From NCBI RefSeq assembly GCF_003019815.1, contig NZ_CP027773.1:3545001-3609000 (forward strand): a stretch of DNA of 64,000 nucleotides. The letters run 5' to 3'. The stretch comes from Variovorax sp. PMC12 (lineage in GTDB: Bacteria > Pseudomonadota > Gammaproteobacteria > Burkholderiales > Burkholderiaceae_C). The translations under genes and the position numbers were made by a program. The notes beneath the pieces were generated by a model, which was not told the origin of the DNA, made no database searches, and saw nothing but the letters and a program-made list of their open reading frames with translations. Shown here one piece after another: positions 8,130-15,638 of the stretch (the stretch's first letter is position 1; each line of letters begins with the position of its first letter).

Positions 8130-9437
8130 ATGAATCCGAACGCGGCACCCAAGCCCGCGGAGCGCTCACGCCTCTCCCGCATCTCACGCTTCTCACACTG
8201 GTCCGCCTCCACGACAGCGATGCTGGTCGCGCTTGCCACGGCCTTCGCCCTGAGCCAGGCCTTCCGCACCGTGGGCGCGATGATGGCCACGCCGCTCTCC
8301 CAGAACTTCGGGCTGACGCCGCAGCAGCTCGGCATGTGGGCCGGCACCTTCCATTTCACGTTCGGCGTGATGCAGCTCGGCATGGGCGTGTCGATCGACA
8401 TGTTCGGCGTGCGCCGCACGGTGCTGAGCGCCTTTCCGCTGGCCATTGCGGGCGCGGTGCTGTGCGCGATGGCGCCGAGCTTCCATGCGCTGCTGCTGGG
8501 GCAGGCGCTGATCGGCGTGGGCTGCGCGCCCGCGTTCCTGGCGTGCACGGTGTTCATCGCGCGGCACTTCGATGCGGCGCGCTTCACCGCCATGTCGGGG
8601 CTGGTGATGAGCATGGCCGGCATGGGCATCCTGTTCACCGGCACGCCGCTGGCATTGCTGATCGAAGCCGCATCCTGGCGTGCCGGCTACGCGGCGCTGG
8701 CCGGGTTCGCGGTGCTCTCGTGGCTGGTCATCTTCTGGCGCGTGCGCGAACCCGCGCGCGCGGCGGTGGATGGCGGCGGGCAGCAGGCGCCGGCCGAGCG
8801 GCAGTCGCTGCGCAAGGCGGTGCGCGAACTGCTGCCGCTGTTCGCCATGCCCCACACGCTGGGGCTGCTGTGTTTTGCCTGCGTTTCCTACGCGGCGTTC
8901 ATCACGCTGCGCGGCCTGTGGCTCGGCCCGGTGCTGCACGATCGGCACGGCCTGTCGCTGGTGGCAAGCGGCAACGTGGCGCTGGTGATGACCGTGGCCG
9001 GCATGATCAGCCCCGCGCTGTTCGGCCGCATGGACCCGGGCGGCGCGCGGCGCGGCCGCTGGATGATGGGCTGCGCCGTCGCCGGCGCGCTGATGTTCGG
9101 TGCGATGGCGCTGACGCATTCGGCGGTCGTCGACATCGGCCTGCCGGTCATCTACGGCCTGCTCTCGGGCTACAGCGTGCTGCAGTACGCGTACACCAAG
9201 AACGCCTACCCGGCGGAGATGACCGGCCGCGCGATGGCGCTGCTGAACATGGCGATGTTCCTCGGCGTGTCGCTGATGCAGTGGACCACCGGCGTGGCCG
9301 CGTCGTGGGCGGTGGCGCACGGCGCGGAGCCGTTCCGCGCCGTGTTCCTCACGGTGGCCGGCATGCTGGCTCTGGGAACGCTCGCGTTCCTCGTGCTGCC
9401 GCGCTCGCATGGCGGTCAGTCCTCCGTGAAGCGATAG
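8130..9437 (+). CDS. MFS transporter, 12 transmembrane segments
   Basis: Inner-membrane major facilitator of 435 aa. It shows the MFS pattern of about 12 hydrophobic segments with a charged loop near residues 205-225. The motif between TM2 and TM3 is GVSIDMFGVRRTVLSA, a variant of the family's GxLaDrxGrkxxl motif. A short polar N-terminus (about 28 residues) precedes TM1. It is a single gene, and its 3' end overlaps the convergent small gene by 22 bp. The substrate cannot be inferred; no pathway genes adjoin it. Confidence 0.88.
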   Translation: MNPNAAPKPAERSRLSRISRFSHWSASTTAMLVALATAFALSQAFRTVGAMMATPLSQNFGLTPQQLGMWAGTFHFTFGVMQLGMGVSIDMFGVRRTVLSAFPLAIAGAVLCAMAPSFHALLLGQALIGVGCAPAFLACTVFIARHFDAARFTAMSGLVMSMAGMGILFTGTPLALLIEAASWRAGYAALAGFAVLSWLVIFWRVREPARAAVDGGGQQAPAERQSLRKAVRELLPLFAMPHTLGLLCFACVSYAAFITLRGLWLGPVLHDRHGLSLVASGNVALVMTVAGMISPALFGRMDPGGARRGRWMMGCAVAGALMFGAMALTHSAVVDIGLPVIYGLLSGYSVLQYAYTKNAYPAEMTGRAMALLNMAMFLGVSLMQWTTGVAASWAVAHGAEPFRAVFLTVAGMLALGTLAFLVLPRSHGGQSSVKR

Positions 9438-9631
9438 TCGGCCTTCCGCAGGGCCACCTTCTGCGCGCGCCGTTCCGCGCGATGCGTGCGCAGGTGGCGC
9501 CCGGCCTTCTGGTTGGATTCGCCGCGCGCCATCGCGGCCACCACGGGATTGCGAGGTGCCGTCGCCGGCACCGAAAAGTAGAACCGGCCCAGACGCTTGT
9601 CGTCGTCACGGGCCTTTCGTTGAGCACTCAT
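9416..9631 (-). CDS. Small basic protein of unknown function (71 aa)
   Basis: I do not recognise a named family. The protein starts MSAQRKARDDDKRLGRFYFS and is rich in Arg and Lys throughout, with no membrane segment or signal peptide. The ATG at 9631 is preferred over an upstream ATG because it has a GGAG about 10 bp before it. Third-position GC is high, as expected for a real gene here, and the reading frame overlaps the MFS gene end by 22 bp in convergent orientation. An intrinsic-terminator-like hairpin lies in its leader. Such small basic proteins can bind nucleic acid, but that is only a guess. Confidence 0.55.
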   Translation of the reverse strand: MSAQRKARDDDKRLGRFYFSVPATAPRNPVVAAMARGESNQKAGRHLRTHRAERRAQKVALRKADYRFTED

Positions 9632-10043
9632 GTGCGCACACTCCGAAAAACAGAAAGCCCCGGCGAATGGCTGCGCGGGGCCTTTGTCGATGGGCCTCGG
9701 CGGGTGCATGGATGCACGTCCGGCCGGGGCGGTCGGTGTGCTTGTCAGGTGTTCAGGAAAAGCTTCATTGAATGGTGTGGTCGCCCGGGAGGTCGGTCGT
9801 CACCGGGCGCGGTGAGAAAAGAAACTGTTGCCGAAAAACGAAGGGCGGATTCTGGCGAGCGCCTGCACGAACCGCAAGGCCGGCATGCGCCGCTGTGGCG
9901 CAAAGCCGACGCGGCACAAATCTGCAACCGGGTGCGAATCCAAACGCGAAGCGGCCCCGTATCCGATCCAAGCGCATCGCGCCTCCGAGCTGTTGGCGGT
10001 TTCCACAGACACCTTCAAGAACCATTCTTTCCAGGAGCCTTCA
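9632..10043. other. 412-bp gap before the fasciclin gene, no gene seen
   Basis: Apart from the terminator-like hairpin at 9646-9681 there is a second inverted repeat, CGCCCGG (9782-9788) with CCGGGCG (9803-9809). An open frame runs from 9828 into the fasciclin gene but carries no signal-peptide-like start, so I treat it as leader. The promoter of the fasciclin gene should lie here; I could not place it. Confidence 0.4.
9646..9681 (-). terminator. Terminator-like hairpin in the leader of the small basic protein gene (possible attenuator)
   Basis: Read on the minus strand, GCCCCG (9681-9676) pairs with CGGGGC (9662-9657) and is followed by a T-rich tail (9656-9646), ending about 15 bp before the ATG at 9631. 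No minus-strand gene lies upstream within 1.9 kb, so a terminator here has no obvious gene to end and may act as an attenuator. Confidence 0.45.
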
Positions 10044-10622
10044 ATGAAAAAACTCATGATTGCAGTCGGCGTTTCGGTCCTGCTCGGCGCTTGCGCTGGC
10101 GGCATGGGCATGAGCGGCAGTGGCAGCAGCGGCATGTCGTCGAACCCGATGGTCGGCGGCGCCGCGATGTACCCGACGAAGGACATCGTCGACAACGCCG
10201 TCAACTCGAAGGATCACACGACCCTGGTCGCCGCGGTCAAGGCCGCAGGCCTGGTCGACACGCTGAAGAGCCCCGGCCCGTTCACCGTGTTCGCGCCCAC
10301 CAACCAGGCCTTCGCCGCGCTGCCCGCAGGCACCGTCGACACGCTGCTCAAGCCCGAGAACAAGCCCACGCTGACCAAGGTGCTGACGTACCACGTGGTG
10401 CCCGGCCGCATGGACGGCCCCGCGCTGATGAGCGCGATCAACGCGGGCGGCGGCAAGGCCGTGCTGAAGACCGCCAGCGGCGGCACGCTGACCGCGACGA
10501 TGAACGGCGGCAACATCTGGGTGACCGATGCCAAGGGCGGCACCGCGATGGTCACCATCGCCAACGTGTACCAGTCGAACGGCGTGATCCACGTGATCAA
10601 CAAGGTGCTGCTGCCGGGTTGA
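10044..10622 (+). CDS. Fasciclin (FAS1) domain lipoprotein
   Basis: 192-aa predicted lipoprotein. The N-terminus MKKLMIAVGVSVLLGAC is a lipoprotein signal with Cys17 as lipid attachment site, followed by a Gly/Ser/Met-rich linker (18-45). One FAS1 domain fills the rest: FTVFAPTNQAFAALP (H1-type box) and YHVVPGRM, ending with the H2-like GVIHVINKVLLPG. FAS1 proteins mediate adhesion or bind surface ligands; the role in Gram-negatives is poorly defined. The ATG is chosen because of CAGGAG 9 bp upstream and because the signal peptide begins exactly there; the frame stays open 72 codons further upstream but looks non-coding. Confidence 0.9.
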   Translation: MKKLMIAVGVSVLLGACAGGMGMSGSGSSGMSSNPMVGGAAMYPTKDIVDNAVNSKDHTTLVAAVKAAGLVDTLKSPGPFTVFAPTNQAFAALPAGTVDTLLKPENKPTLTKVLTYHVVPGRMDGPALMSAINAGGGKAVLKTASGGTLTATMNGGNIWVTDAKGGTAMVTIANVYQSNGVIHVINKVLLPG

Positions 10623-10629
10623 TCCTCCT

Positions 10630-11556
10630 TCAGGTCCGCTGCGCGGCGTCCGCCTCGTCGCGCAGCCATTGGGCGAAGTCCTGCGCGTCGCGGTTGCCCG
10701 CGGCGCGCTTCGACATCTCGACGAAGTAGGCGCGGCGCGACACGGCGCCTTCGCCCAGCGGCGCCACCAGGCGGCCGTCTCTCACGAGTTCGCGCAGCAG
10801 CGGCATCCGGCCGATCACCACGCCCTGCCCCGCCACCGCCGCCGCCACCGCGTCGGCATAGTGGGTGAAGCGCAGCGTGCTCTTCATGCGCAGGTCGGCC
10901 AGGCCCATCACGCGCAGCCAGGGTTCCCAGTCGGTCGTCGCCGTCTCGCTGGGGTCGGCGTAGTCGACCGTGAGCAGCGTGAGGCCCGACAGGTCCGACG
11001 GCACATGCAGCGCATCGGCGAGCCTGGGCGCGCACAGCGGCACCACCGATTCCTCGAACAGCGCCGGCCCCACGCCACGGCTGATCGGCGCGAAGCGCAC
11101 GGCGATGTCGATGCGGCTGCTTTCCAGGTCGAGCACATCGAGCGTGGCCGACACGCGCACGTCCACCTGCGGATGGGTGCCGGTGAAGCGCGCCAGCTTG
11201 GGAATGAGCCAGAGCGACGCGAAACCCGGCGTGGTGGTGATCGCCACCTGGCGCGGCGCGGAGTTGGCACGCACGCGCGCGGTGGCGTCGCGCAGGCGCT
11301 CCAGGCTGTCGGTGACGGCGCGCTGCATGACGCCGCCGGCCTCGGTGAGCGACAGCGCGCGGTGGCGCCGCTCGAACAGCAGCACGCCCAGACTGGCCTC
11401 CAGCTGCTGGATCTGCCGGCTCACCGCCGATTGCGTCAGGTGCAGTTCGCCGGCCGCGAGCGTGAAGCTCAGGCGCCGCGCCGCAGCTTCGAAGGTGCGC
11501 AGCAGCTCGAGCGGCGGCAGCTCGCCGGCCGGGGCTTTCGCATTCTCTGGGTGCAT
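10630..11556 (-). CDS. LysR-type regulator, GcvA-like
   Basis: 308 aa. The N-terminal winged helix (about 12-70) reads LPPLELLRTFEAAARRLSFT, then LTQSAVSRQIQQLEASLG, the hallmark LysR helix-turn-helix. The GcvA-type effector domain follows (about 100-300). The ATG at 11556 gives the standard spacing to the helix-turn-helix; the frame is open another 38 codons but that part lacks family character. Divergent from the DUF2917 gene, with a perfect palindrome between them. This LysR/DUF2917 arrangement recurs in Burkholderiales as I remember it, which suggests the DUF2917 gene is its target. Confidence 0.88.
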   Translation of the reverse strand: MHPENAKAPAGELPPLELLRTFEAAARRLSFTLAAGELHLTQSAVSRQIQQLEASLGVLLFERRHRALSLTEAGGVMQRAVTDSLERLRDATARVRANSAPRQVAITTTPGFASLWLIPKLARFTGTHPQVDVRVSATLDVLDLESSRIDIAVRFAPISRGVGPALFEESVVPLCAPRLADALHVPSDLSGLTLLTVDYADPSETATTDWEPWLRVMGLADLRMKSTLRFTHYADAVAAAVAGQGVVIGRMPLLRELVRDGRLVAPLGEGAVSRRAYFVEMSKRAAGNRDAQDFAQWLRDEADAAQRT

Positions 11557-11607
11557 GCAACGAGTTCCGAATGACCGCGTGTAAATGCGGGGCCGGCTCA
11601 CTATATT

Positions 11608-11624
11608 CATTCGTATCACGAATG
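11608..11624. promoter_or_regulatory. Perfect 17-bp palindrome, probable LysR operator
   Basis: CATTCGT-ATC-ACGAATG has 7-bp perfect arms. Its inner part ATTCGTATCACGAAT fits the T-N11-A pattern of LysR binding sites. It lies 52 bp upstream of the LysR start and 15 bp upstream of the DUF2917 start, inside the divergent promoter. Confidence 0.65.
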
Positions 11625-11638
11625 CAATGGAGCTTGCC

Positions 11639-11971
11639 ATGAGCACCTCTCCCACCAAATCCGGAGCCACCCCGCGCTTTCACGTCAGCCTGCCGACGCG
11701 TTCCGTCTTTGCCGTGCCCGACGGCGCCGGCGTGGGCATCGAATGCCGCAGCGGCTCGGTCTGGGTCACGCTGGACCGCGACGCGCGCGACATCGTGCTC
11801 GCGCCCGGCGAGCGCTTCGAGAGCACCGAGCACCGGCGCGTGCTGGTGTCGGCGCTGGAGCCGTCGTGCATCACCGTGTCGGATGCGCAGCCGGCCGCGA
11901 TTCCTCTCGCCAAGCGCACCGGCGCGCGGTCGCCTTGGCGACTCCTGCCCCACGGGTTGTCCCCGGCTTGA
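11639..11971 (+). CDS. DUF2917 domain protein
   Basis: 110 aa, cytoplasmic by appearance. The core (about 15-75) reads VFAVPDGAGVGIECRSGSVW, then VTLDRDARDIVLAPGERFES, matching DUF2917, a small beta-rich, cupin-like domain of unknown function. The ATG at 11639 has GGAG 8 bp upstream; two earlier in-frame starts have none. Transcribed from the palindromic promoter shared with the GcvA-like LysR gene, and ended by a good intrinsic terminator 57 bp after the stop. Confidence 0.8.
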   Translation: MSTSPTKSGATPRFHVSLPTRSVFAVPDGAGVGIECRSGSVWVTLDRDARDIVLAPGERFESTEHRRVLVSALEPSCITVSDAQPAAIPLAKRTGARSPWRLLPHGLSPA

Positions 11972-12027
11972 CCGGGCACCATGGGCGTCGAACCATCGAT
12001 GCCCATGAGCCCCGATGCATCCCGATT

Positions 12028-12056
12028 GCCGCCGCTGTCTGACGGGCGGCTTTTTT
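12028..12056 (+). terminator. Rho-independent terminator after the DUF2917 gene
   Basis: GCCGCC (12028-12033) pairs with GGCGGC (12045-12050) and is followed by six T's. It isolates the DUF2917 gene from the thiolase gene. Confidence 0.85.
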
Positions 12057-12100
12057 GCTTTGGGGCGTCCGGCTTTCCACAGGCTTCCTGAACGAAGGAC

Positions 12101-13285
12101 ATGAACATGGCAGAGGCATACATCGTCGCCGCGGCGCGCACGGCCGGCGGACGGCGCGGCGGCAAGCTCGCGGGCTGGCACCCGGCGGACCTGGCGGCGC
12201 AGGTGATAAACGCGCTGGTGGCACGCAGCGGCATCGACCCGGCGGCGGTGGAGGACGTGATCCTCGGCTGCGTGAGCCAGGTGGGCGAGCAGGCCACCAA
12301 CATCGCGCGCAACGCGGTGCTGGCGTCGAAGCTGCCTGAATCGGTGCCGGGCACATCGGTCGACCGGCAATGCGGCTCGTCGCAGCAGGCGCTGCACTTC
12401 GCGGCACAGGCCGTGATGTCGGGCAGCATGGACGCGGTGATCGCGGGCGGCGTCGAGAGCATGACGCGCGTGCCGATGTTCACGCCCAACGCGCTGCCCG
12501 CGAAGGCGGGGCTGGGCACCTACATGAGCCCCGCGATGAAGGCGCGCTACCCCGGGGTTGAATTCAGCCAGTTCACCGGCGCGGAAATGATCGCCAGGAA
12601 CTACGGCATCGAGAAAAGCGCGCTCGACCGCTACGCGCTGGAGAGCCACCACCGCGCGATCGCCGCGACCCGCGTGGGCGCGTTCGACGACGAGATCGTG
12701 CCCGTCGACGTGCTGCTGGCCGACGGCACCCGCGGCGGCGAGGCGCACACGGTGGACGAAGGCATCCGCTTCGACGCGACGCTCGAAGGCATCGCGGGCG
12801 TGAAGCTGATCGCCGAGGGCGGACGCTGCACCGCCGCCACAGCGAGCCAGATCTGCGACGGCGCGAGCGGCGTGCTGGTGGTGAACGAGCGCGGCCTGAA
12901 GGCGCTGGGCGTGAAGCCGCTGGCGCGCATCCACCACATGAGCGTGATGGGGCACGACCCGGTCATCATGCTGGAGGCCCCGCTGCCCGCGACGCAGCGC
13001 GCGCTGAAGAAGGCCGGCATGAAGATCGGCGACATCGACCTGTACGAAGTGAACGAAGCCTTCGCGCCCGTGCCCATTGCATGGCTGCAGGCGCTCGACG
13101 CCGACCCGGCGCGGCTCAACGTGAACGGCGGCGCCATCGCGCTGGGCCATCCGCTGGGCGCCTCGGGCACCAAGCTCATGACCACGCTGATCCACGCGCT
13201 GGCGAAGCGCGGCAAGCGCTACGGCCTGCAGACCATGTGCGAAGGCGGCGGCATGGCCAACGTGACCATCGTGGAAAGGCTTTGA
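12101..13285 (+). CDS. Acetyl-CoA acyltransferase (thiolase)
   Basis: Thiolase II family enzyme of 394 aa that cleaves 3-ketoacyl-CoA or condenses acetyl-CoA. Active-site residues are Cys91 in DRQCGSSQQAL (acyl-enzyme), His350 in ALGHPLGASG and Cys380 in TMCEGGGMANV. ATG codons at 12101 and 12107 compete; the GAAGGA at 12092-12097 is better spaced for 12107, giving a start MAEAYIV. It is followed after 5 bp by a PaaG-like hydratase/isomerase, so the two are co-transcribed and probably act in one acyl-CoA (fatty or aromatic acid) degradation route. Confidence 0.93.
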   Translation: MNMAEAYIVAAARTAGGRRGGKLAGWHPADLAAQVINALVARSGIDPAAVEDVILGCVSQVGEQATNIARNAVLASKLPESVPGTSVDRQCGSSQQALHFAAQAVMSGSMDAVIAGGVESMTRVPMFTPNALPAKAGLGTYMSPAMKARYPGVEFSQFTGAEMIARNYGIEKSALDRYALESHHRAIAATRVGAFDDEIVPVDVLLADGTRGGEAHTVDEGIRFDATLEGIAGVKLIAEGGRCTAATASQICDGASGVLVVNERGLKALGVKPLARIHHMSVMGHDPVIMLEAPLPATQRALKKAGMKIGDIDLYEVNEAFAPVPIAWLQALDADPARLNVNGGAIALGHPLGASGTKLMTTLIHALAKRGKRYGLQTMCEGGGMANVTIVERL

Positions 13286-13290
13286 CGGCA

Positions 13291-14094
13291 ATGAGCGACC
13301 AGGCTTTCATCCTCTGCGAGCTGAACGACGGCATCGCCACGCTCACGCTGAACCTGCCGGCCAAGCTGAACCCGATCGCGCGCGAGCTGCAGGTCGAGCT
13401 GCGCGACGCGCTGGAGCGCATCCGCGACGACCGCGCGGTGCGCGCCGTGATCCTCACCGGCGCTGGCAAGGCTTTCTGCGTGGGCGCGGACCTGAGCGCG
13501 ATGGCGCCCGGCGAAGCCGGCAAGTCGCTCGGCACGCAAACCGCCGAGTGGATGCAGGAACTCAGCAATCCGCTGATCGAGACGCTGCGCACCCTGCCGG
13601 TGCCGGTGGTGGCCGCAGTGAACGGCCCGGCGGCCGGCGCGGGCGTGGGCCTGGCGCTCGCGGCCGACGTGACCATCGCGGCGCGCAGCGCCTACTTCTA
13701 CCTGCCCTTCCTGCCCAAGCTCGGCATCGTGCCCGACCTCGGCTGCACCTGGGCCATTCCGCGCCGCGCCGGACGGGCGCGCGCCATGGGCATGGCGCTG
13801 CTCGACGAGCGCGTGGACGCGGAGCGCGCGGTGCAGTGGGGCCTGATCTGGTCCTGCGTGGACGACGCGCAGCTGATGGAAGAAGCCACCGGCGTCGCGC
13901 AGCGCCTCGCCCGGCTGCCGGCCCATGCGGTGGTCGAGGCGCGCGAGGCCTTCGACGCCTCGGAGCGCCACTCGCTGGGGGAACAGCTGCACTACGAGAG
14001 CGAACGCCAGCGCGAGCTGATCGACCGGCCCAGCTTCCGCGAAGGCGTGAGCGCCTTCCTGCAGAAGCGCCCGCCGGTCTTCGAGAGCCGCTGA
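13291..14094 (+). CDS. Enoyl-CoA hydratase/isomerase, PaaG-like
   Basis: Crotonase-fold enzyme of 267 aa. Oxyanion-hole segments are FCVGADLSAM and NGPAAGAGVGLALAADVTI. The usual catalytic Glu of hydratases (GGGxE) is replaced by Gly, and the second Glu position also lacks it. Instead KLGIVPDLGCTWAIPRRAGR carries the Asp found in PaaG (1,2-epoxyphenylacetyl-CoA isomerase), and the following MGMALLDERVDAERAVQWGL also matches PaaG as I remember it. It is therefore more likely an isomerase than a hydratase. No other paa genes are nearby. Five bp after the thiolase gene. Confidence 0.85.
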   Translation: MSDQAFILCELNDGIATLTLNLPAKLNPIARELQVELRDALERIRDDRAVRAVILTGAGKAFCVGADLSAMAPGEAGKSLGTQTAEWMQELSNPLIETLRTLPVPVVAAVNGPAAGAGVGLALAADVTIAARSAYFYLPFLPKLGIVPDLGCTWAIPRRAGRARAMGMALLDERVDAERAVQWGLIWSCVDDAQLMEEATGVAQRLARLPAHAVVEAREAFDASERHSLGEQLHYESERQRELIDRPSFREGVSAFLQKRPPVFESR

Positions 14095-14104
14095 CATTCC
14101 GACA

Positions 14105-14124
14105 CCGGCGCCCGCTGGCGCCGG
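14105..14124. terminator. GC hairpin between PaaG-like and phosphofructokinase genes
   Basis: CCGGCGCC (14105-14112) pairs perfectly with GGCGCCGG (14117-14124). There is no T-run, so termination is uncertain; it may only slow or stabilise the transcript. Confidence 0.3.
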
Positions 14125-14142
14125 CCCGGGGGCTGCGTGACA

Positions 14143-15408
14143 ATGCCGCGCATGCCCATCCCCAATGCCTTCTACGCCCAATCAGGCGGCGTCACCTCGG
14201 TCATCAACGCCTCGGCCTGCGGGGTGATCGAGACGGCGCGCCGGCACCCGGAGCGCATCGGCAAGCTCTACGCCGGGCGCAACGGCATCATCGGCGCGCT
14301 GACCGAGGAACTGATCGACACTGGCGCCGAACCGGCCGAGGCCATCGCGGCGCTGCGCACCACGCCTTCCGGCGCCTTCGGCTCGTGCCGCTACAAGCTC
14401 AAGTCGCTGGAGAAGAACCGGCGCGAGTACGAGCGGCTGATCGAGGTGTTCAAGGCGCACGGCATCGGCTACTTCTTCTACAACGGCGGCGGCGATTCGG
14501 CCGACACCTGCTTCAAGGTGAGCCAGCTGTCGCAGTCGATGGGCTATGCGCTGCAGGCCATCCACGTGCCCAAGACCATCGACAACGACCTGCCGCTGAC
14601 CGACTGCTGCCCGGGCTTCGGCTCGGTCGCGAAATACGTGGCGGTGTCGACCATCGAGGCCTCGTTCGACGTGCGCTCGATGGCGGCGACATCGACCAAG
14701 GTGTTCGTGCTCGAGGTGATGGGGCGGCACGCGGGATGGATCGCCGCGGCCGGCGGGCTGGCCGCGGACCAGGGCATTCCGGTGGTGGTGCTGTTCCCGG
14801 AGATCGAGTTCGACAAGGTGCGCTTCCTGGCGCGTGTCGACGAACTGGTGAAGCAGCACGGCTATTGCTCGGTGGTGGTGTCCGAGGGCTGCCACCACCC
14901 CGACGGCACCTTCCTCGCCGAACAGGGCACGCGCGATGCCTTCGGCCATGCGCAGCTGGGCGGCGCGGCGCCGGTGGTGGCGCAGATGGTCAAGGACGCG
15001 CTGGGCCACAAGTTCCACTGGGCCGTGGCCGACTACCTGCAGCGCGCGGCGCGCCACATCGCCTCGGCCACCGACGTGAAGCAGGCCTACGAGCTGGGCC
15101 AGCGTGCGGTGGAGCTTGCGCTGGAAGGCCGCAACGCCGTGATGCCGACCATCGAGCGCACGTCCGACGTGCCGTACACCTACCGCATCGGCAGCGCACC
15201 GCTGGAGTCAGTGGCGAATGTCGAGAAGCCGATGCCGCGCGATTTCATTTCGGACGACGGCTACGGCATCACCGAGAAGTGCCGCCGCTACCTGCTGCCG
15301 CTGATCGAGGGCGAGGACTACCCCGCCTACAGCGGCGGCCTGCCGGTGTACACCACGCTGCGCAACCTGGCCGTGCCGAAGAAGCTGCCTGCCTTCGAGA
15401 TCGCATGA
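14143..15408 (+). CDS. 6-phosphofructokinase, probably pyrophosphate-dependent
   Basis: 421 aa, PfkA superfamily, phosphorylating fructose 6-phosphate. The phosphoryl-donor loop reads NGGGDSADT and the catalytic segment VPKTIDND. The Lys in PKTIDND, and an Asp where ATP enzymes have Gly in GGDGS, are marks of pyrophosphate-using members, so PPi is the likely donor and the reaction is probably reversible. The length also fits the long PPi group. The start is uncertain: GTG 14137, ATG 14143 or ATG 14152; 14143 is best spaced from the GGGGG at 14128. The stop overlaps the start of the CWC gene (ATGA), so the two are translationally coupled. Confidence 0.88.
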   Translation: MPRMPIPNAFYAQSGGVTSVINASACGVIETARRHPERIGKLYAGRNGIIGALTEELIDTGAEPAEAIAALRTTPSGAFGSCRYKLKSLEKNRREYERLIEVFKAHGIGYFFYNGGGDSADTCFKVSQLSQSMGYALQAIHVPKTIDNDLPLTDCCPGFGSVAKYVAVSTIEASFDVRSMAATSTKVFVLEVMGRHAGWIAAAGGLAADQGIPVVVLFPEIEFDKVRFLARVDELVKQHGYCSVVVSEGCHHPDGTFLAEQGTRDAFGHAQLGGAAPVVAQMVKDALGHKFHWAVADYLQRAARHIASATDVKQAYELGQRAVELALEGRNAVMPTIERTSDVPYTYRIGSAPLESVANVEKPMPRDFISDDGYGITEKCRRYLLPLIEGEDYPAYSGGLPVYTTLRNLAVPKKLPAFEIA

Positions 15409-15638
15409 TGGCAACCGGCACGGCGGTCATCGACGCCACGCGCTGCCCGCTGTGCGGCGGGCCGAACCGCTGCGCGATGGAGATCGAACGCGAGACCGGC
15501 CGGGCGCAGCCGCCCTGCTGGTGCATGCAGGTCGACTTCAGCAATGCGCCGCTGACCAACCTGCCGGAAGAAATGCGCGGGCTGGCGTGCATCTGCATGC
15601 GCTGCGCGACGGGCGCCGCGCCGCAGCGTCAGGACTGA
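15405..15638 (+). CDS. Cysteine-rich CWC family protein
   Basis: 77 aa, with nine Cys in about 60 residues. The pattern RCPLCGG, then RCAMEIE, PPCWCMQVDF and LACICMRC matches the Cys-rich CWC family, which is expected to bind metal, probably zinc; the function is unknown. The start ATG overlaps the phosphofructokinase stop by 4 bp (ATGA); a second ATG directly follows. Its 3' end overlaps the convergent metallopeptidase gene by 10 bp. Confidence 0.88.
   Translation: MMATGTAVIDATRCPLCGGPNRCAMEIERETGRAQPPCWCMQVDFSNAPLTNLPEEMRGLACICMRCATGAAPQRQD

Noticed and set aside
9828..10043. 72-residue N-terminal extension of the fasciclin protein
   Set aside because: It would bury the lipoprotein signal peptide; composition is not protein-like and CAGGAG precedes the later ATG.
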